From the NCBI GenBank assembly GCA_963830775.1, contig CAWHNT010000030.1:1-37635 (forward strand): 37,635 nt of DNA, given 5' to 3'. The notes below the pieces were generated by a model that worked only from the letters and a program-made list of their open reading frames with translations, was not told the DNA's origin and did not search any database. The stretch comes from CAWHNT01 sp963830775 (lineage in GTDB: Bacteria; Pseudomonadota; Alphaproteobacteria; Geminicoccales; Geminicoccaceae). Of this stretch, positions 1 through 8,663 are shown one piece after another (position 1 is the first letter of the stretch; each line of letters begins with the position of its first letter). Both the position numbers and the translations under genes were made by a program.

Positions 1-486
1 GGCGACAGGTGCCAGCATGGCGATCAGGATGACCAGCACCTTCGCGGTCTCGCCGATGCCGCACCAGATCACGACCAGGGGCAGGTAGGCCAAAGGCGGG
101 ATCGGGCGGATGAACTCGGTGATCGGGTCGAAGAGGCCGCGCCCGATCGGGCTCAGGCCCATGGCGAGGCCCATCGGCACGCCGATCCCGACCGCCAGCA
201 GGAAAGCCGCCAGGATGCGGCCGAGGCTGGCGCCGAGATGCTGGCCCAGCGTGGCGTCGACATAGCCCTCCGTGACCAGCCGGGCCGCCTTCGCGATCAC
301 CGCACCGGGCGAGGGCAGGAACACCGGGGAGACCAGCGCCAGTGCCGTGGCCAGCCACCAGGCCAGGAGCAGGCCGGCGACCGTGAGGGCCGCCACCATG
401 GCAGCACTGGGCTCACGGCGGAGCGAGCCCAGGGAGAGCCGGTGTCGTGGCCGAGCCGCCGCCGGAGCTTCGAGCACCGTGCTCAT
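1..486 (-). CDS. tauC: TauC-type ABC transporter permease (C-terminus outside window)
   Basis: Inner-membrane permease of the taurine/sulfonate/nitrate ABC import family. The first 162 codons are visible; the rest lies beyond base 1. A cytoplasmic N-terminus of about 30 residues precedes a hydrophobic segment (VAALTVAGLLLAWWLATA). Then comes the region typical of SsuC/TauC proteins, including GASLGRILAAFLLAVGIGVP and the loop EFIRPIPPLAYLPL, which in this family leads into the ATPase-contact (EAA-like) segment. The ATG at 486 overlaps the tauB stop as ATGA, so translation is probably coupled. It is the last visible gene of the operon. Family assignment is firm; substrate is inferred from neighbouring tauA and tauD. 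Confidence 0.9.
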   Translation of the reverse strand, partial: MSTVLEAPAAARPRHRLSLGSLRREPSAAMVAALTVAGLLLAWWLATALALVSPVFLPSPGAVIAKAARLVTEGYVDATLGQHLGASLGRILAAFLLAVGIGVPMGLAMGLSPIGRGLFDPITEFIRPIPPLAYLPLVVIWCGIGETAKVLVILIAMLAPVA

Positions 487-1250
487 GCGGCGAGCCTGCC
501 GAAGATCTCGTCCAGCAGGTCCTCGCGAAGGGCGGCGAAGGTGGGATCGGCACGCAGCGTGCGGGTGGGCTCGCCCCGCGCCAGCAGGCGGCTGAAGCCG
601 GGCTCCAGCACGCGCGCGATCCGGCCCGGGTCGGCGCTGAGCACGACGAGCCGGGTCGCGAGCAGGAGGGCTTCCTCGATGTCGTGGGTGATGAAGAGGA
701 CACCCTTGCCGGTCCGCGCCCAGATCTCGACCAGGGCCGACTGCATCTGGCTGCGGGTGAGCGGGTCGAGGGCGCCGAAGGGCTCGTCCATGAGCAGGAA
801 GGCCGGCCCTGCGATCAGCGCCCGGGCGATGCCGACCCGCTGCCGCTGGCCGCCGGAGAGCTCCCAGACCCGCCGGGCACCATACCCATCGAGCCCCACC
901 AGCCTGAGCGTCTCTTCTGCCTGCCGGTCGCGCTCCTCCCTGGACACGCCCCGCACCCGGAGTGCGAAGGCCACGTTCTCGCGCACCGTCAGCCAGGGGA
1001 AGAGCGCATCCTCCTGGAAGACCACGGCCCGGTCCGCACCCGGACCCAAGACGGGCGACCCGCCCAGCGTGACCTCGCCGGCCGTCGGCCGCACGAAGCC
1101 TGCGGCCAGCCGCAAGAGGCTCGTCTTGCCCGAGCCTGACGGCCCGATCACGGTGACCAGCTCGCCCGGCTGAACTGCCAGCGACACGCCATCCAGGATG
1201 CGGCGCCCGCGCGCATATTCGAGCCGGACGTTCTCCAGCGCCAGGGTCAC
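483..1250 (-). CDS. tauB: TauB-type ABC transporter ATP-binding protein
   Basis: Cytoplasmic ATPase (255 aa) driving the sulfonate/taurine-type importer. Walker A GPSGSGKTS is at residues 36-44, Q-loop VVFQED near 76-81, signature LSGGQRQRVG at 131-140 and Walker B FLLMDEP at 151-157, followed by the D-loop GALD. An H-loop histidine lies in FITHDIEEA. Length is normal for TauB/SsuB. The start is GTG at 1250, only 4 bases after the tauA stop, with no strong Shine-Dalgarno, so it probably depends on translation of tauA. Its own stop overlaps the tauC start. TauB and SsuB cannot be separated by motif; TauB is preferred because the adjacent binding protein resembles TauA. Confidence 0.93.
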   Translation of the reverse strand: MTLALENVRLEYARGRRILDGVSLAVQPGELVTVIGPSGSGKTSLLRLAAGFVRPTAGEVTLGGSPVLGPGADRAVVFQEDALFPWLTVRENVAFALRVRGVSREERDRQAEETLRLVGLDGYGARRVWELSGGQRQRVGIARALIAGPAFLLMDEPFGALDPLTRSQMQSALVEIWARTGKGVLFITHDIEEALLLATRLVVLSADPGRIARVLEPGFSRLLARGEPTRTLRADPTFAALREDLLDEIFGRLAA

Positions 1251-1254
1251 AGGT

Positions 1255-2270
1255 TCAGTTCGCGGCTTGGGCCTGTGCCGCGAGACTGGGGGCGACGAAG
1301 CGGGAATAGTCGGGCAGCACGGCGTCGATCTTGCCCTGCTCCTTCAGGAAAGCCGCGGTCTCGGCGATGGCCTTCACCGTGGCCCCGCCCAGATAGTCGG
1401 CCGAGGCCTGCTCGGGCAGCGTGGGGAAGTAGTAGCCCTTGAGCAGCTCCGGCACCTCTTCGGGCTTCGCACCGGAGAGGCGGGCGATCTTCTCCACCTC
1501 GGGCGAGCCCGGGCCCCATGCTTCGGGCCTGGCGCGATAGGCGGCATAGGCCTCGCCCGTCACCTTCACGAACGCACGGGCAGCGGCCGCATCCTCCTCG
1601 ACGAAGTCGGTCCGCGCGATCCAGGCATCGAAGGTGGGCGCACCCCAGGCTGCCACCTGGGCCGAGTCGGTGAGCACCGTCCCGGTCTCCTTGATCCGCC
1701 CCAGCGCCGGGTCCCAGACATAGGCCGCATCGATGTCGCCGCGAGCCCAAGCAGCCGCGATCTCGGGCGGGCGCACGTTCAGGATCTGGACCTGCTTGGG
1801 ATCGACGTTCCAGTGCTTCAGCGCGGCGAGCAGGCTGTAGTGGGTGGTCGAGACGAAGGGTACCGCCACCTTCTTGCCCACGAGATCGGCAGGTGCCGTG
1901 ATCCCGGCCCCGTTGCGCACCACCAGGGCCTCGGAGGGGCCGATCAGGCCGACGATGAAGACGGTGGTGATCGGCAGCTCGCGGCTGGCGGCGGCCGCGA
2001 GCGGGCTCGAGCCCACATAGCCGATCTGCAGCGCACCCGAAGCGATGGCGGCCACGACGTCAGCACCGGAATCGAACTTCCGCCACTCGACCGGCCGGCC
2101 GAGCGCCTTCTCGTAGAGTCCGTCCGCCTGCGGCACCTTCGATGGCTCGACCACGGTCTGGTAGCCGATCACGATCGGGTCGGCCGCCTGGCCGGCTGGG
2201 TGGCCGACGCGAGGAGAGCGGCCGCACCTGCCAGCGCTGTCAGCGCCCGGCGCGAGAACGACTTGGTCAT
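1255..2270 (-). CDS. tauA: TauA-type taurine-binding periplasmic protein (one frameshift in the signal peptide)
   Basis: Periplasmic binding protein of the ABC importer. The mature part closely follows TauA: YQTVVEPSKVPQADG, WRKFDSGADVV, IGYVGSSPLAAAASRELPI, PFVSTTHYSLLAALKHW, PEIAAAWARGDIDAAYVWDPA and GAPTFDAWIARTDF. The signal peptide MTKSFSRRALTALAGAAALL starts at ATG 2270 but is in another frame. Adding one base near 2186-2190 joins it as ...QPAQAADPIVIGYQ, giving about 338 codons, normal for TauA. The in-frame GTG at 2172 would remove the export signal and is unlikely to be the true start. Whether the missing base is a sequencing error or a real mutation cannot be told. It sits 22 bases after the monooxygenase gene and 4 before tauB. 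Confidence 0.88.
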
Positions 2271-2292
2271 GCCTGGTAACTCCCTTCTTGTC

Positions 2293-3609
2293 CTACAACG
2301 GCGCGCCCAGATGGTCGCGGAGCGTGGTGCCGCGATAGCGGTCGCGGAACAGGCCGCGTGCCTGGAGCCGCGGGATGACGGCGTCGACGAACCGGTCGAA
2401 CCCGTGCGGCAGGTGGGCAGGCGTGACGACGAAGCCGTCACAGGCCTCGGCCTCGAACAGGGCCTGAAGCTGGTCGGCGATGTCGGATGCGGTGCCCGCC
2501 AGCTGCGGCACCAGCACGCTCTCGCCATAGCGCCGCCCGACATCGGCCAGCGTCAGCCCCTGGCCGCTCAGATGGCGCACCACGGCGAACAGGCCCTGCA
2601 TGCCCTCGACCTTGAGGTCGGCCACGGGCGCATCGAGCGGCAGGCGGGAGAAGTCGAGGTTCATGTGGCTCGACAGGGTGGAGAGACCGACCAGCGGGTG
2701 AACGAGCGCGTTGTGCTGCGCCCGTGCCTCCTCGGCTTCTGCAAGGCTCGTGCCAACGAACGGCATGACGGCCGTCAGCACCTTCACCGCCGCCGGGTTG
2801 CGCCCCTGCTTCTCGGCCCTGCCCTTCAGGTCGAGGTAGAAGCGGCGCATGCCCTGCTCGTCCGGCTGGATCGAGAACACGATCTCGGCCCAGCGGGCGG
2901 CGAAGTCCTGCCCGCGCGCCGAGGAGCCGGCCTGGATGATGACCGGCCGCCCCTGCGGCGAGCGCGGGATGTTGAGGGGCCCACGGCTGCTGAAATACCG
3001 GCCCTTGTGGTCCACGAGTGCGATGCGCGCAGGGTCGGCGTAGATGCCCTCCTCGCGGTCGAGGACCAGCGCGTCCGGCTGCCAGCTGTCCCAAAGCTTG
3101 AAGGTGAGCTCCAGGAACTCGTCCGCTGCGTCGTAGCGTTCGTCATGAGGGAGGTGCTTGGTCAGGCCGAAATTGTCGGCCTCACCCTGGTTCACCGAGG
3201 TGACGACGTTCCAGGCAGCCCTGCCGGCCGAGAGATGGTCTAGCGTCGCGAAGCTGCGGGCCAGGCTGTAAGGCTGGTCGTAGGTGGTCGAGCGCGTCGC
3301 CCCGAGCCCGATGCGCGAGGTCACGGCCGCCATCGAGGCCAGCACGGGGATCGGGTCGAGACGGGTCGCATCCTGGTCGCCGTAGCGGGCCCCAACCTCG
3401 ATCGACCCGCCATACCGGCTCGACATGGCGAGCCGGTCGGCGAAGAAGACGAGGTCGAACAGGCCACGCTCCAGCGAGCGGGCCACCTCCTGGTAGTAGC
3501 CGGCGGTGAGGAAGCCGGGGTCACTCGCCGGATGCCGCCAGAGCGCGTGGCTGTGCGCGCAGTTGCCGGCGATGAGGAAGCCGGCAAGGTGGATCTGGCG
3601 AGAGCTCAC
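2293..3609 (-). CDS. NtaA/SnaA/DszA-family FMN-dependent monooxygenase
   Basis: Luciferase-like flavin monooxygenase (438 aa) of the NtaA/SnaA/DszA/DmoA group, whose known members use reduced FMN from a separate reductase to oxidise nitrilotriacetate, sulfones or dimethyl sulfide. Seen here: N-terminal GNCAHSHALWRHPASD, the strand-turn LVFFADRLAM, RIGLGATRSTTYDQPYSLAR and FATLDHLSAGRAAWNVVTSV, which is the hallmark of the family, plus QAGSSARGQDFAARWAEIVF. The open frame extends upstream to 4374, but the family N-terminus begins at GTG 3609, which overlaps the upstream stop as GTGA. No flavin reductase is encoded in the window. In this operon a C-S bond oxidising role is the best guess; the substrate is unknown. 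Confidence 0.9.
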   Translation of the reverse strand: MSSRQIHLAGFLIAGNCAHSHALWRHPASDPGFLTAGYYQEVARSLERGLFDLVFFADRLAMSSRYGGSIEVGARYGDQDATRLDPIPVLASMAAVTSRIGLGATRSTTYDQPYSLARSFATLDHLSAGRAAWNVVTSVNQGEADNFGLTKHLPHDERYDAADEFLELTFKLWDSWQPDALVLDREEGIYADPARIALVDHKGRYFSSRGPLNIPRSPQGRPVIIQAGSSARGQDFAARWAEIVFSIQPDEQGMRRFYLDLKGRAEKQGRNPAAVKVLTAVMPFVGTSLAEAEEARAQHNALVHPLVGLSTLSSHMNLDFSRLPLDAPVADLKVEGMQGLFAVVRHLSGQGLTLADVGRRYGESVLVPQLAGTASDIADQLQALFEAEACDGFVVTPAHLPHGFDRFVDAVIPRLQARGLFRDRYRGTTLRDHLGAPL

Positions 3610-4577
3610 AGCAGCACCTGGTCCGCGACGGCCTCTGCCACCGTGATCGGCCGCGGGATCAGCTTCAGGCCCAGAAAGACCTCGGCGATGCGCTGCTGCT
3701 CGGCGATGATCCCGGCGTCGATCGGGGTGACGCCGTACTGCCGGCGGCCGGTGGCGAGGCGGAGGACGGGCACCGGCACGCCGAGCTGCGGGGCCAGGAG
3801 GGCCGCCACCTCGTCGGGATGGGCCTGCGCCCAGTCCTCCATGGTCCGCAGCTGCTCGAAGATGACCCGGATCACGTCCCCATGCGCCGCGATGTAGTCG
3901 GGCCCCGAGAAGTAGAAGGTGCGGTTGCTGGTGAGCCCAGTGCCGTCGCGCAGCACGCGCGGCTCGCCCACGAGCTGGGCACCGGCGAGGAAGGGGTCCC
4001 ACAGGCCCACGGCGTCCACCTTGCCGGACTGGAAAGCGGCCCGGGCGTCGGCGGCGTTGGTGACGTAGATGGGCTCGATGTCGTTCCAGCTCAGGCCCTC
4101 CTCCTCCAAGGCCCGGACCAGCATGTACTGCACGTTCCAGCCGCGCCCGATCGCGACCTTGCGGCCCTTGAGCTCGGAGACGGACTTGAGCGGCGAGTCC
4201 TTGTCGACCAGCACGGCGATGCCCAGCGGGTAGGGCGGCTCGGCCGCGAGATAGCGGAAGGGCACGCCTGCCGACTGCGCGAACACGGAGGGCGCGTCCG
4301 CCGCGTGGCCGAAGTCGATGCTGCCGGCGTTGAGGGCTTCGAGGAGCTGCGGCCCGGCCTGGAACTCGTACCACTCGACCGCCGCACCGATCCCCTTCAG
4401 CGCCTCCTCGAGCTTGCCCGTGCCCTTGAGGATGTTGAGCGTGTTGAACTTCTGGTAGCCGATCCGGGCCCGCTTCTCCTGCGCCCGGGCCACATGCGGC
4501 AGGGCAAGCCCCAGTGCTGAGGCGCCGAGCACGAGATCGCGCCGGCTCAGGCCGGCAGCCGGAACGGTCTGCTTCAT
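3606..4577 (-). CDS. SsuA-like aliphatic sulfonate-binding periplasmic protein
   Basis: Periplasmic ABC binding protein (323 aa), NMT1/SsuA type. It starts with a twin-arginine style leader (SRRDLVLGASALGLALPHVARA, cleavage after ARA). Family segments are RIGYQKFNTLNILKG, VEWYEFQAGPQLLEALNAGSIDFGH, DAPSVFAQSAGVPFRYL, LKGRKVAIGRGWNVQYMLVRAL and KVDAVGLWDPF. The start ATG 4577 has a good ribosome site (GGAGGGTTGAG). Only one ABC ATPase and one visible permease accompany it and TauA, so the two binding proteins may share one transporter. Its stop overlaps the start of the monooxygenase gene, tying the two together. The specific ligand is not deducible. Confidence 0.9.
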   Translation of the reverse strand: MKQTVPAAGLSRRDLVLGASALGLALPHVARAQEKRARIGYQKFNTLNILKGTGKLEEALKGIGAAVEWYEFQAGPQLLEALNAGSIDFGHAADAPSVFAQSAGVPFRYLAAEPPYPLGIAVLVDKDSPLKSVSELKGRKVAIGRGWNVQYMLVRALEEEGLSWNDIEPIYVTNAADARAAFQSGKVDAVGLWDPFLAGAQLVGEPRVLRDGTGLTSNRTFYFSGPDYIAAHGDVIRVIFEQLRTMEDWAQAHPDEVAALLAPQLGVPVPVLRLATGRRQYGVTPIDAGIIAEQQRIAEVFLGLKLIPRPITVAEAVADQVLL

Positions 4578-4600
4578 CTCAACCCTCCACTCCACGTCGG

Positions 4601-5698
4601 TCAGGCAGCTTGTCGGTGTGCGGGCCGCTCGATCAGGAGACGCTCGCTCGTGATCTCGTCGAGCCAGGCCCGGTCGACCGGCGGCATTCCGCCCACGGAC
4701 AGGTGCAGGGTGCCCCGGCGCACCTCGAGCGGACGGGCCAGGAGCGGCCGGCGCAGCTTCAGGAAGCCGTTGAGCTCGCCGGCATTGCGGATCGTGCTGC
4801 GGGCGACGCAGGCCTCGCACCAGTTGCTGATGTCGGTGCCGGAGCCGTCACCCAACACGGGCTCCAGCTCCAGGGCACGGATGCGCTCCAGAGCCCGCTT
4901 CACCCGGACGGCGCCACCCATCTTCTTCAGCTTCAGCTTGACGAAGCGCACGCCCTTGATGCCGGCAGCGCGCTCGATGTCGGCCGTCTCGTGGACGATC
5001 TCGTCCAGCATCACCGGCACGGCCGAGGCGGCAGCGGCCTCGGCGTTGGCGGCCCAGTCGTCCATGGAGCAGGGCTGCTCGAACAGCTCGATCCCCTCCG
5101 GGCGCAGGCTGCTGCCGAAGCGCACGGCGTCCGCGGTCGAGAAGGCCTGGTTGGCGTCGAGCCGGAGCACGGCTCGCCCCGCGACCTCGTTCTGGATGAA
5201 ACGAACCCGAGCGAGGTCGTGGCCGACGTCGAAGCCGACCTTGACCTTCAGCGTGCGCCAGCCCTCGGCGAGGCGGGCTTCGATCTCCGCCGCAAGTGGC
5301 GCCTCGTCATGCTCGTGCAGCGGGGCCAGGAGCGGGATCGCGGCAGGCTCGGAGACATCGAGCACAGGCTCGCGCCGGAGCAGCTCGAGGGCCGTTACCA
5401 GCGTCGAGCCCGCATGCTCACGGCCGGCCATCGCGGCCTCGAGCACCGGTTGCGCCTCGTCAGCCTCAAGCCCGATCAGCCTTGGTGCGACCTCGGCCAG
5501 GAACGCCCAGCCGCCCTCGGCGGTCTCGTGCGTAAGGCCTGGCGTGATCCCGGCCTCGCCCCAGCCCCTGCGGCCATCAACGTCCACGATCTCGGCCACG
5601 AGCGGGCGGAAGACGTCGTAGGTGTGCCTGGAGATCCGGTAGGGTGTCGCGAGCGGGACCGCCACGCGCCGGAGCTCGATATGGGCGATCCGTGCCAT
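4601..5698 (-). CDS. Enolase-superfamily (mandelate racemase/muconate lactonizing) enzyme
   Basis: Cytoplasmic TIM-barrel enzyme (365 aa) abstracting an alpha proton of a carboxylate. Residues 1-110 form the capping domain. The catalytic set is visible: TLKVKVG (Lys151 and Lys153), metal ligand Asp181 in LRLDANQ, Glu207 in ELFEQP, Asp232 in MLDEIV, and Lys254/Lys256 in FVKLKLKK. A lysine on each side of the barrel is the arrangement of the MLE subgroup (cycloisomerases, racemases, o-succinylbenzoate synthases) rather than sugar-acid dehydratases. The ATG at 5698 is one base after the tauD stop; ssuA-like follows after 23 bases. In this operon it may isomerise or lactonise the carbon skeleton. 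Substrate unknown. Confidence 0.9.
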   Translation of the reverse strand: MARIAHIELRRVAVPLATPYRISRHTYDVFRPLVAEIVDVDGRRGWGEAGITPGLTHETAEGGWAFLAEVAPRLIGLEADEAQPVLEAAMAGREHAGSTLVTALELLRREPVLDVSEPAAIPLLAPLHEHDEAPLAAEIEARLAEGWRTLKVKVGFDVGHDLARVRFIQNEVAGRAVLRLDANQAFSTADAVRFGSSLRPEGIELFEQPCSMDDWAANAEAAAASAVPVMLDEIVHETADIERAAGIKGVRFVKLKLKKMGGAVRVKRALERIRALELEPVLGDGSGTDISNWCEACVARSTIRNAGELNGFLKLRRPLLARPLEVRRGTLHLSVGGMPPVDRAWLDEITSERLLIERPAHRQAA

Positions 5699-5699
5699 G

Positions 5700-6560
5700 T
5701 CAGCGCCTGGCGCCGATCTGCGTGCGCAGCATCAGGCGCCGGCTGTCGGCCGGGAACCCTTCGCGGCGGTGGATGGTGCAGCGATTGTCCCACAGCACCA
5801 CGTCGCCCACGCGCCATTCCTGGTACCAGGTGTTCTCAGGCTGGCTTGCGTGCGCCCAGAGGCGGTCGAGCAGGGCCTCGCTCTCGGCAAGCGGCAGGCC
5901 GTGGATGTAGGCATTGCGGCGCCGGCCGAGGAATAGGGCCTTGCGGCCGGTGACCGGATGAGCCTGCACGAGCGGGTGCCGGGCGCCCGGCGCCTTGCTG
6001 GGATCCGTCACGGGCTCGAAGCCCTGCCGGAGCTCGCCCGCACTGTTGTAGGAGGCATCGTGGGTGCAGACCCGGCCTTCGACGGCCGCCTTGAGGTCGC
6101 CCGGCAGGGTCTCGTAGGCGCGATAGAGGTTGCCGAAGCCGGTCTCGCCGCCCGGGGCGGCACCTCGACGGCGTAGAGGATGCTGCCGATCGGCGGCTCG
6201 TCGAGATAGGACATGTCGATGTGCCACTGGGCCTCGTAGTTGCCCAGCGAGCCGATCGCCTGCCCGTTCTCGACGATGTTGGAGACGATCAGGACGTAGG
6301 GGTTCTGGTACTCGCGGACGTTGGCGGCGCGCACCGGCGCCTTGTCGAGCCGGCCGAAGCGCTCGCTGAAGGCGGTGAGCTTGTCCTCGTCCAGCCGCTG
6401 GCCGCGGAAGCGCAGCACCTGGTGCGCCATCCAGGCCTGCTCGATCGCGGCGAAGACTGCGTCGTCGAGCGGCCGGCTGAGGTCCACGCCCTCGATGTCG
6501 GCGCCAAGCGCGGCCTCGCGTCGGGCGGACGCGGATGCGCTCAAGGGTGGCGGTGCTCAT
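5700..6560 (-). CDS. tauD: TauD/TfdA-family Fe(II)/2-oxoglutarate dioxygenase, two compensating frameshifts
   Basis: Alpha-ketoglutarate dependent dioxygenase; the family hydroxylates taurine or related sulfonates next to sulfur, releasing sulfite. Iron ligands are HID in YEAQWHIDMSY and His in VVLWDNRCTIHRRE; the 2-oxoglutarate arginine is in RRLMLRTQI. The gene reads in one frame from ATG 6560 (MSTATLERIRVRP), shifts by one extra base near 6518 to ...AALGADIEGVDLSRPL, and returns by one missing base near 6160 (EVPP then GGETGFGN, in a C/G run). Net length stays near 286 aa, as expected for TauD. The start lies inside the end of tctA (20-base overlap). A TTG at 6544 is the alternative start. 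Errors or real mutations cannot be separated. Confidence 0.82.
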   Translation of the reverse strand: MSTATLERIRVRPTRGRAWRRHRGRGPQPAARRRSLRRDRAGLDGAPGAALPRPAAGRGQAHRLQRALRPARQGAGARRQRPRVPEPLRPDRLQHRRERAGDRLAGQLRGPVAHRHVLSRRAADRQHPLRRRGAAPGGETGFGNLYRAYETLPGDLKAAVEGRVCTHDASYNSAGELRQGFEPVTDPSKAPGARHPLVQAHPVTGRKALFLGRRRNAYIHGLPLAESEALLDRLWAHASQPENTWYQEWRVGDVVLWDNRCTIHRREGFPADSRRLMLRTQIGARR

Positions 6561-8104
6561 CGCTGCTCTTCCTTTCAGGGCTGGGCCGGGACCTCGGCGC
6601 CGACATCGGCGGCAGCAGGTGCCGCCGCCGGAGGCGGTCGCGGAGCAGCGGCAGGGCCAGGGCCAGCACCGAGGCCAGCATCAGCACGCCGCTCAGCGGG
6701 CGGGTGAGGAACACGGTCCAGTCATTGCCGTAGGAGATCATCGTGGTCATGAAGTAGCCCTCGGCCATCGGGCCCAGGATCACGCCCAGCACCATGGGTG
6801 CGAGCGGCAGGCGGAAGCGCTCGAACAGCCAGCCGACCAGGCCGAAGGCGACGATGATCCAGAGGTCGTTGGTGCTGTTGCGGACGGCGAGCGTGCCGAC
6901 GAAGCAGAACACGACGACGAAGGCCGAGACCACGGCCTCGGGTGCTTCCAGCACGCGGACGAGGGCGCGGACGAAGAGGTAGCCGACGAGGCACATGCCG
7001 ATGAGGCTCACCAGCATGGTGCCGAAGATGGTGTAGGCGACCTCGGGCGTGGTGGCGAAGAGCTGCGGTCCCGGCTGCAGGCCGTGCAGCAGAAAGGCGC
7101 CGTAGATGATGGCGGTGGCCCCGCTCCCGGGAATGCCCAGGGTCAGGAGCGAGACCATCGCACCGCCGACCGAGGCGGTGGACGCGGCCTGCGGGGCGAC
7201 GACGCCTTCGGGGATGCCGGTGCCCAGCTGGTCGCGCCGGGCACCGTACTGGCCCTCGGCACCGTAGGCGACGAAGGAGGCTACCGTGGCGCCGGCGCCC
7301 GGCACCACGCCGACGAGGATGCCGATCACCGTGCTGCGGACAGTGCCCAGCGCAGGCTGCAGGATCTCGGCCCAGCGCGGCAGGACGGTGCGCACGGCAC
7401 TTCCGGCCGCGAGATGGCCCTGGTCGTCTGCGCCGCGCTCGAGCCGGCTCAGCACCTCGCCCAGGCCATAGGCGCCGATCATCACGGCCACGTACTCGAC
7501 ACCGTCGGAGAGCGTGCGCAGGCCGAAGGTGAAGCGCTCGACGCCATAAGTCTGGTCGACGCCGACGCTGGCGACCAGCAGGCCGACGAGAAGGGCAATC
7601 AGCGCATTGATCAGCGAGCCGCCGCCCAGCGAGACCACGCTGGCGATGCCGAAGATGATGAGGGCGAAATACTCGGGCGCGGAGAGCCGGATCGCGATGC
7701 GGGCGAAGGGCTCGGCTACCGCCATCATGAAGAGGAGCGAGCAGAAGCCGCCGAAGAGGGCCGCCACCAGGACGAGGCCCAGGGCGGTCGCGGCCTGCGC
7801 CTCGGCGGGCCATGGCGTGGCCGTCCCAGAGCAGCGGGATGTCGAACGGCTCGCCCGGCACCCGGAACAGGATCGAGGTGAAGGCCCCGCCATAGGTGCC
7901 GGAGACGTACATCGCCGTGAGCAGGATCACGGCCGCCGTCATACCGAGCTGGTAGGTGAAGGGAAGGGCCAGGGCGATGCCCATGACCAGCGTGAGCCCG
8001 GGCAGGATCGCCACCAGCAGGCCCACAAGGAGGCCCAGCGCCAGCACGGCGAGGTGGGCCGGGGTCGCGAGCTGGGCCAGGCCGATGGCGAGCTGATCGA
8101 GCAT
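6541..8104 (-). CDS. tctA: TctA: large membrane subunit of a tripartite tricarboxylate transporter (one frameshift)
   Basis: The large permease, about 520 aa with a dozen or so hydrophobic segments. It begins MLDQLAIGLAQLATPAHLAV, and family sequence GLLVGLLVAILPGLTLVMGIALALPFTY, GGAFTSILFRVPGEP, GVVPGAGATVASFVAYGAE and LTLGIPGSGATAIIYGAF is plain. The frame breaks near 7812, after DGHAMA; one extra (or two missing) bases joins to EAQAATALGLVLVAALFGG. The two parts together give the usual length of about 500 aa. The stop at 6541 lies 20 bases inside tauD, so the genes are translationally linked. It starts 12 bases after tctB. Confidence 0.88.
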
Positions 8105-8116
8105 CGAGGTGCTTCT

Positions 8117-8650
8117 TCAGCCAGCGCCGACGAGGCGCAGCAGGCCCAGCGAGAGCGAGAGGAACGGCTCGCGACCCAGCGGCATCGAGACGTAGACCAC
8201 GGTGCGGAAGAGTAGGAAGAGGCCAAGGCTGCCGCCGAGTGCTACCAGCAGCAGCGGCATCGGGCGCCGGAAGCCGGCGATGAACAGGAAGCTGCCCAGC
8301 AGCAGGGCCGTGGCCACCGGGAAGCCCACGGCTTCCAGGGCCAGGCAGTAGACCGCGAAGCAGGCAAGGGCCGCGATCGGCCGCCACGCGTCGCCGTCCG
8401 CGACCTCGACGGCGGCATTACCTCCCTCCGTCGTGGTCGCAGGGCCGCTGCGCAGGATGTCGACCACCTTGATCCCGGCCAGCAGCGCCAGGAGGCCCAG
8501 GACCATGCTGGGCCAGGCACCCGGACCCAGGCGGCCCGCCGCTGCCGCCGCCTCCATGCCGCGCGCCATGGCCAGCAGGATCACGGCACCCAGCCCCAGG
8601 CCCAGGAACAGGGCCGAGGCGCGCAGACGCGCTGGCAAGCCGGATGGCAC
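8117..8650 (-). CDS. tctB: TctB: small membrane subunit of the tripartite tricarboxylate transporter
   Basis: Small permease subunit, 177 aa, with the four hydrophobic segments expected of TctB: ASALFLGLGLGAVILLAMA, WPSMVLGLLALLAGIKVV, IAALACFAVYCLALEAVGFPVATALLLGSFLFIAG and LLLVALGGSLGLFLLFRTVVYV. The GFPVATALLL stretch and the charged tail are typical. It sits between tctC (13 bases upstream) and tctA (12 bases downstream). TctB is poorly conserved, so recognition leans on order, size and topology. Confidence 0.88.
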   Translation of the reverse strand: MPSGLPARLRASALFLGLGLGAVILLAMARGMEAAAAAGRLGPGAWPSMVLGLLALLAGIKVVDILRSGPATTTEGGNAAVEVADGDAWRPIAALACFAVYCLALEAVGFPVATALLLGSFLFIAGFRRPMPLLLVALGGSLGLFLLFRTVVYVSMPLGREPFLSLSLGLLRLVGAG

Positions 8651-8663
8651 GAGTGCTGCTGGC

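Noticed and set aside
1198..3243. 681-codon open frame on the plus strand
   Set aside because: It is the antisense of tauA, tauB and the monooxygenase, has no family motif, and reflects the codon bias of high-GC genes.
2293..4374. 693-codon frame suggesting a fusion with the monooxygenase
   Set aside because: Residues before GTG 3609 are low-complexity Arg/Gly/Ala antiframe of the SsuA-like gene; the family N-terminus starts at 3609.
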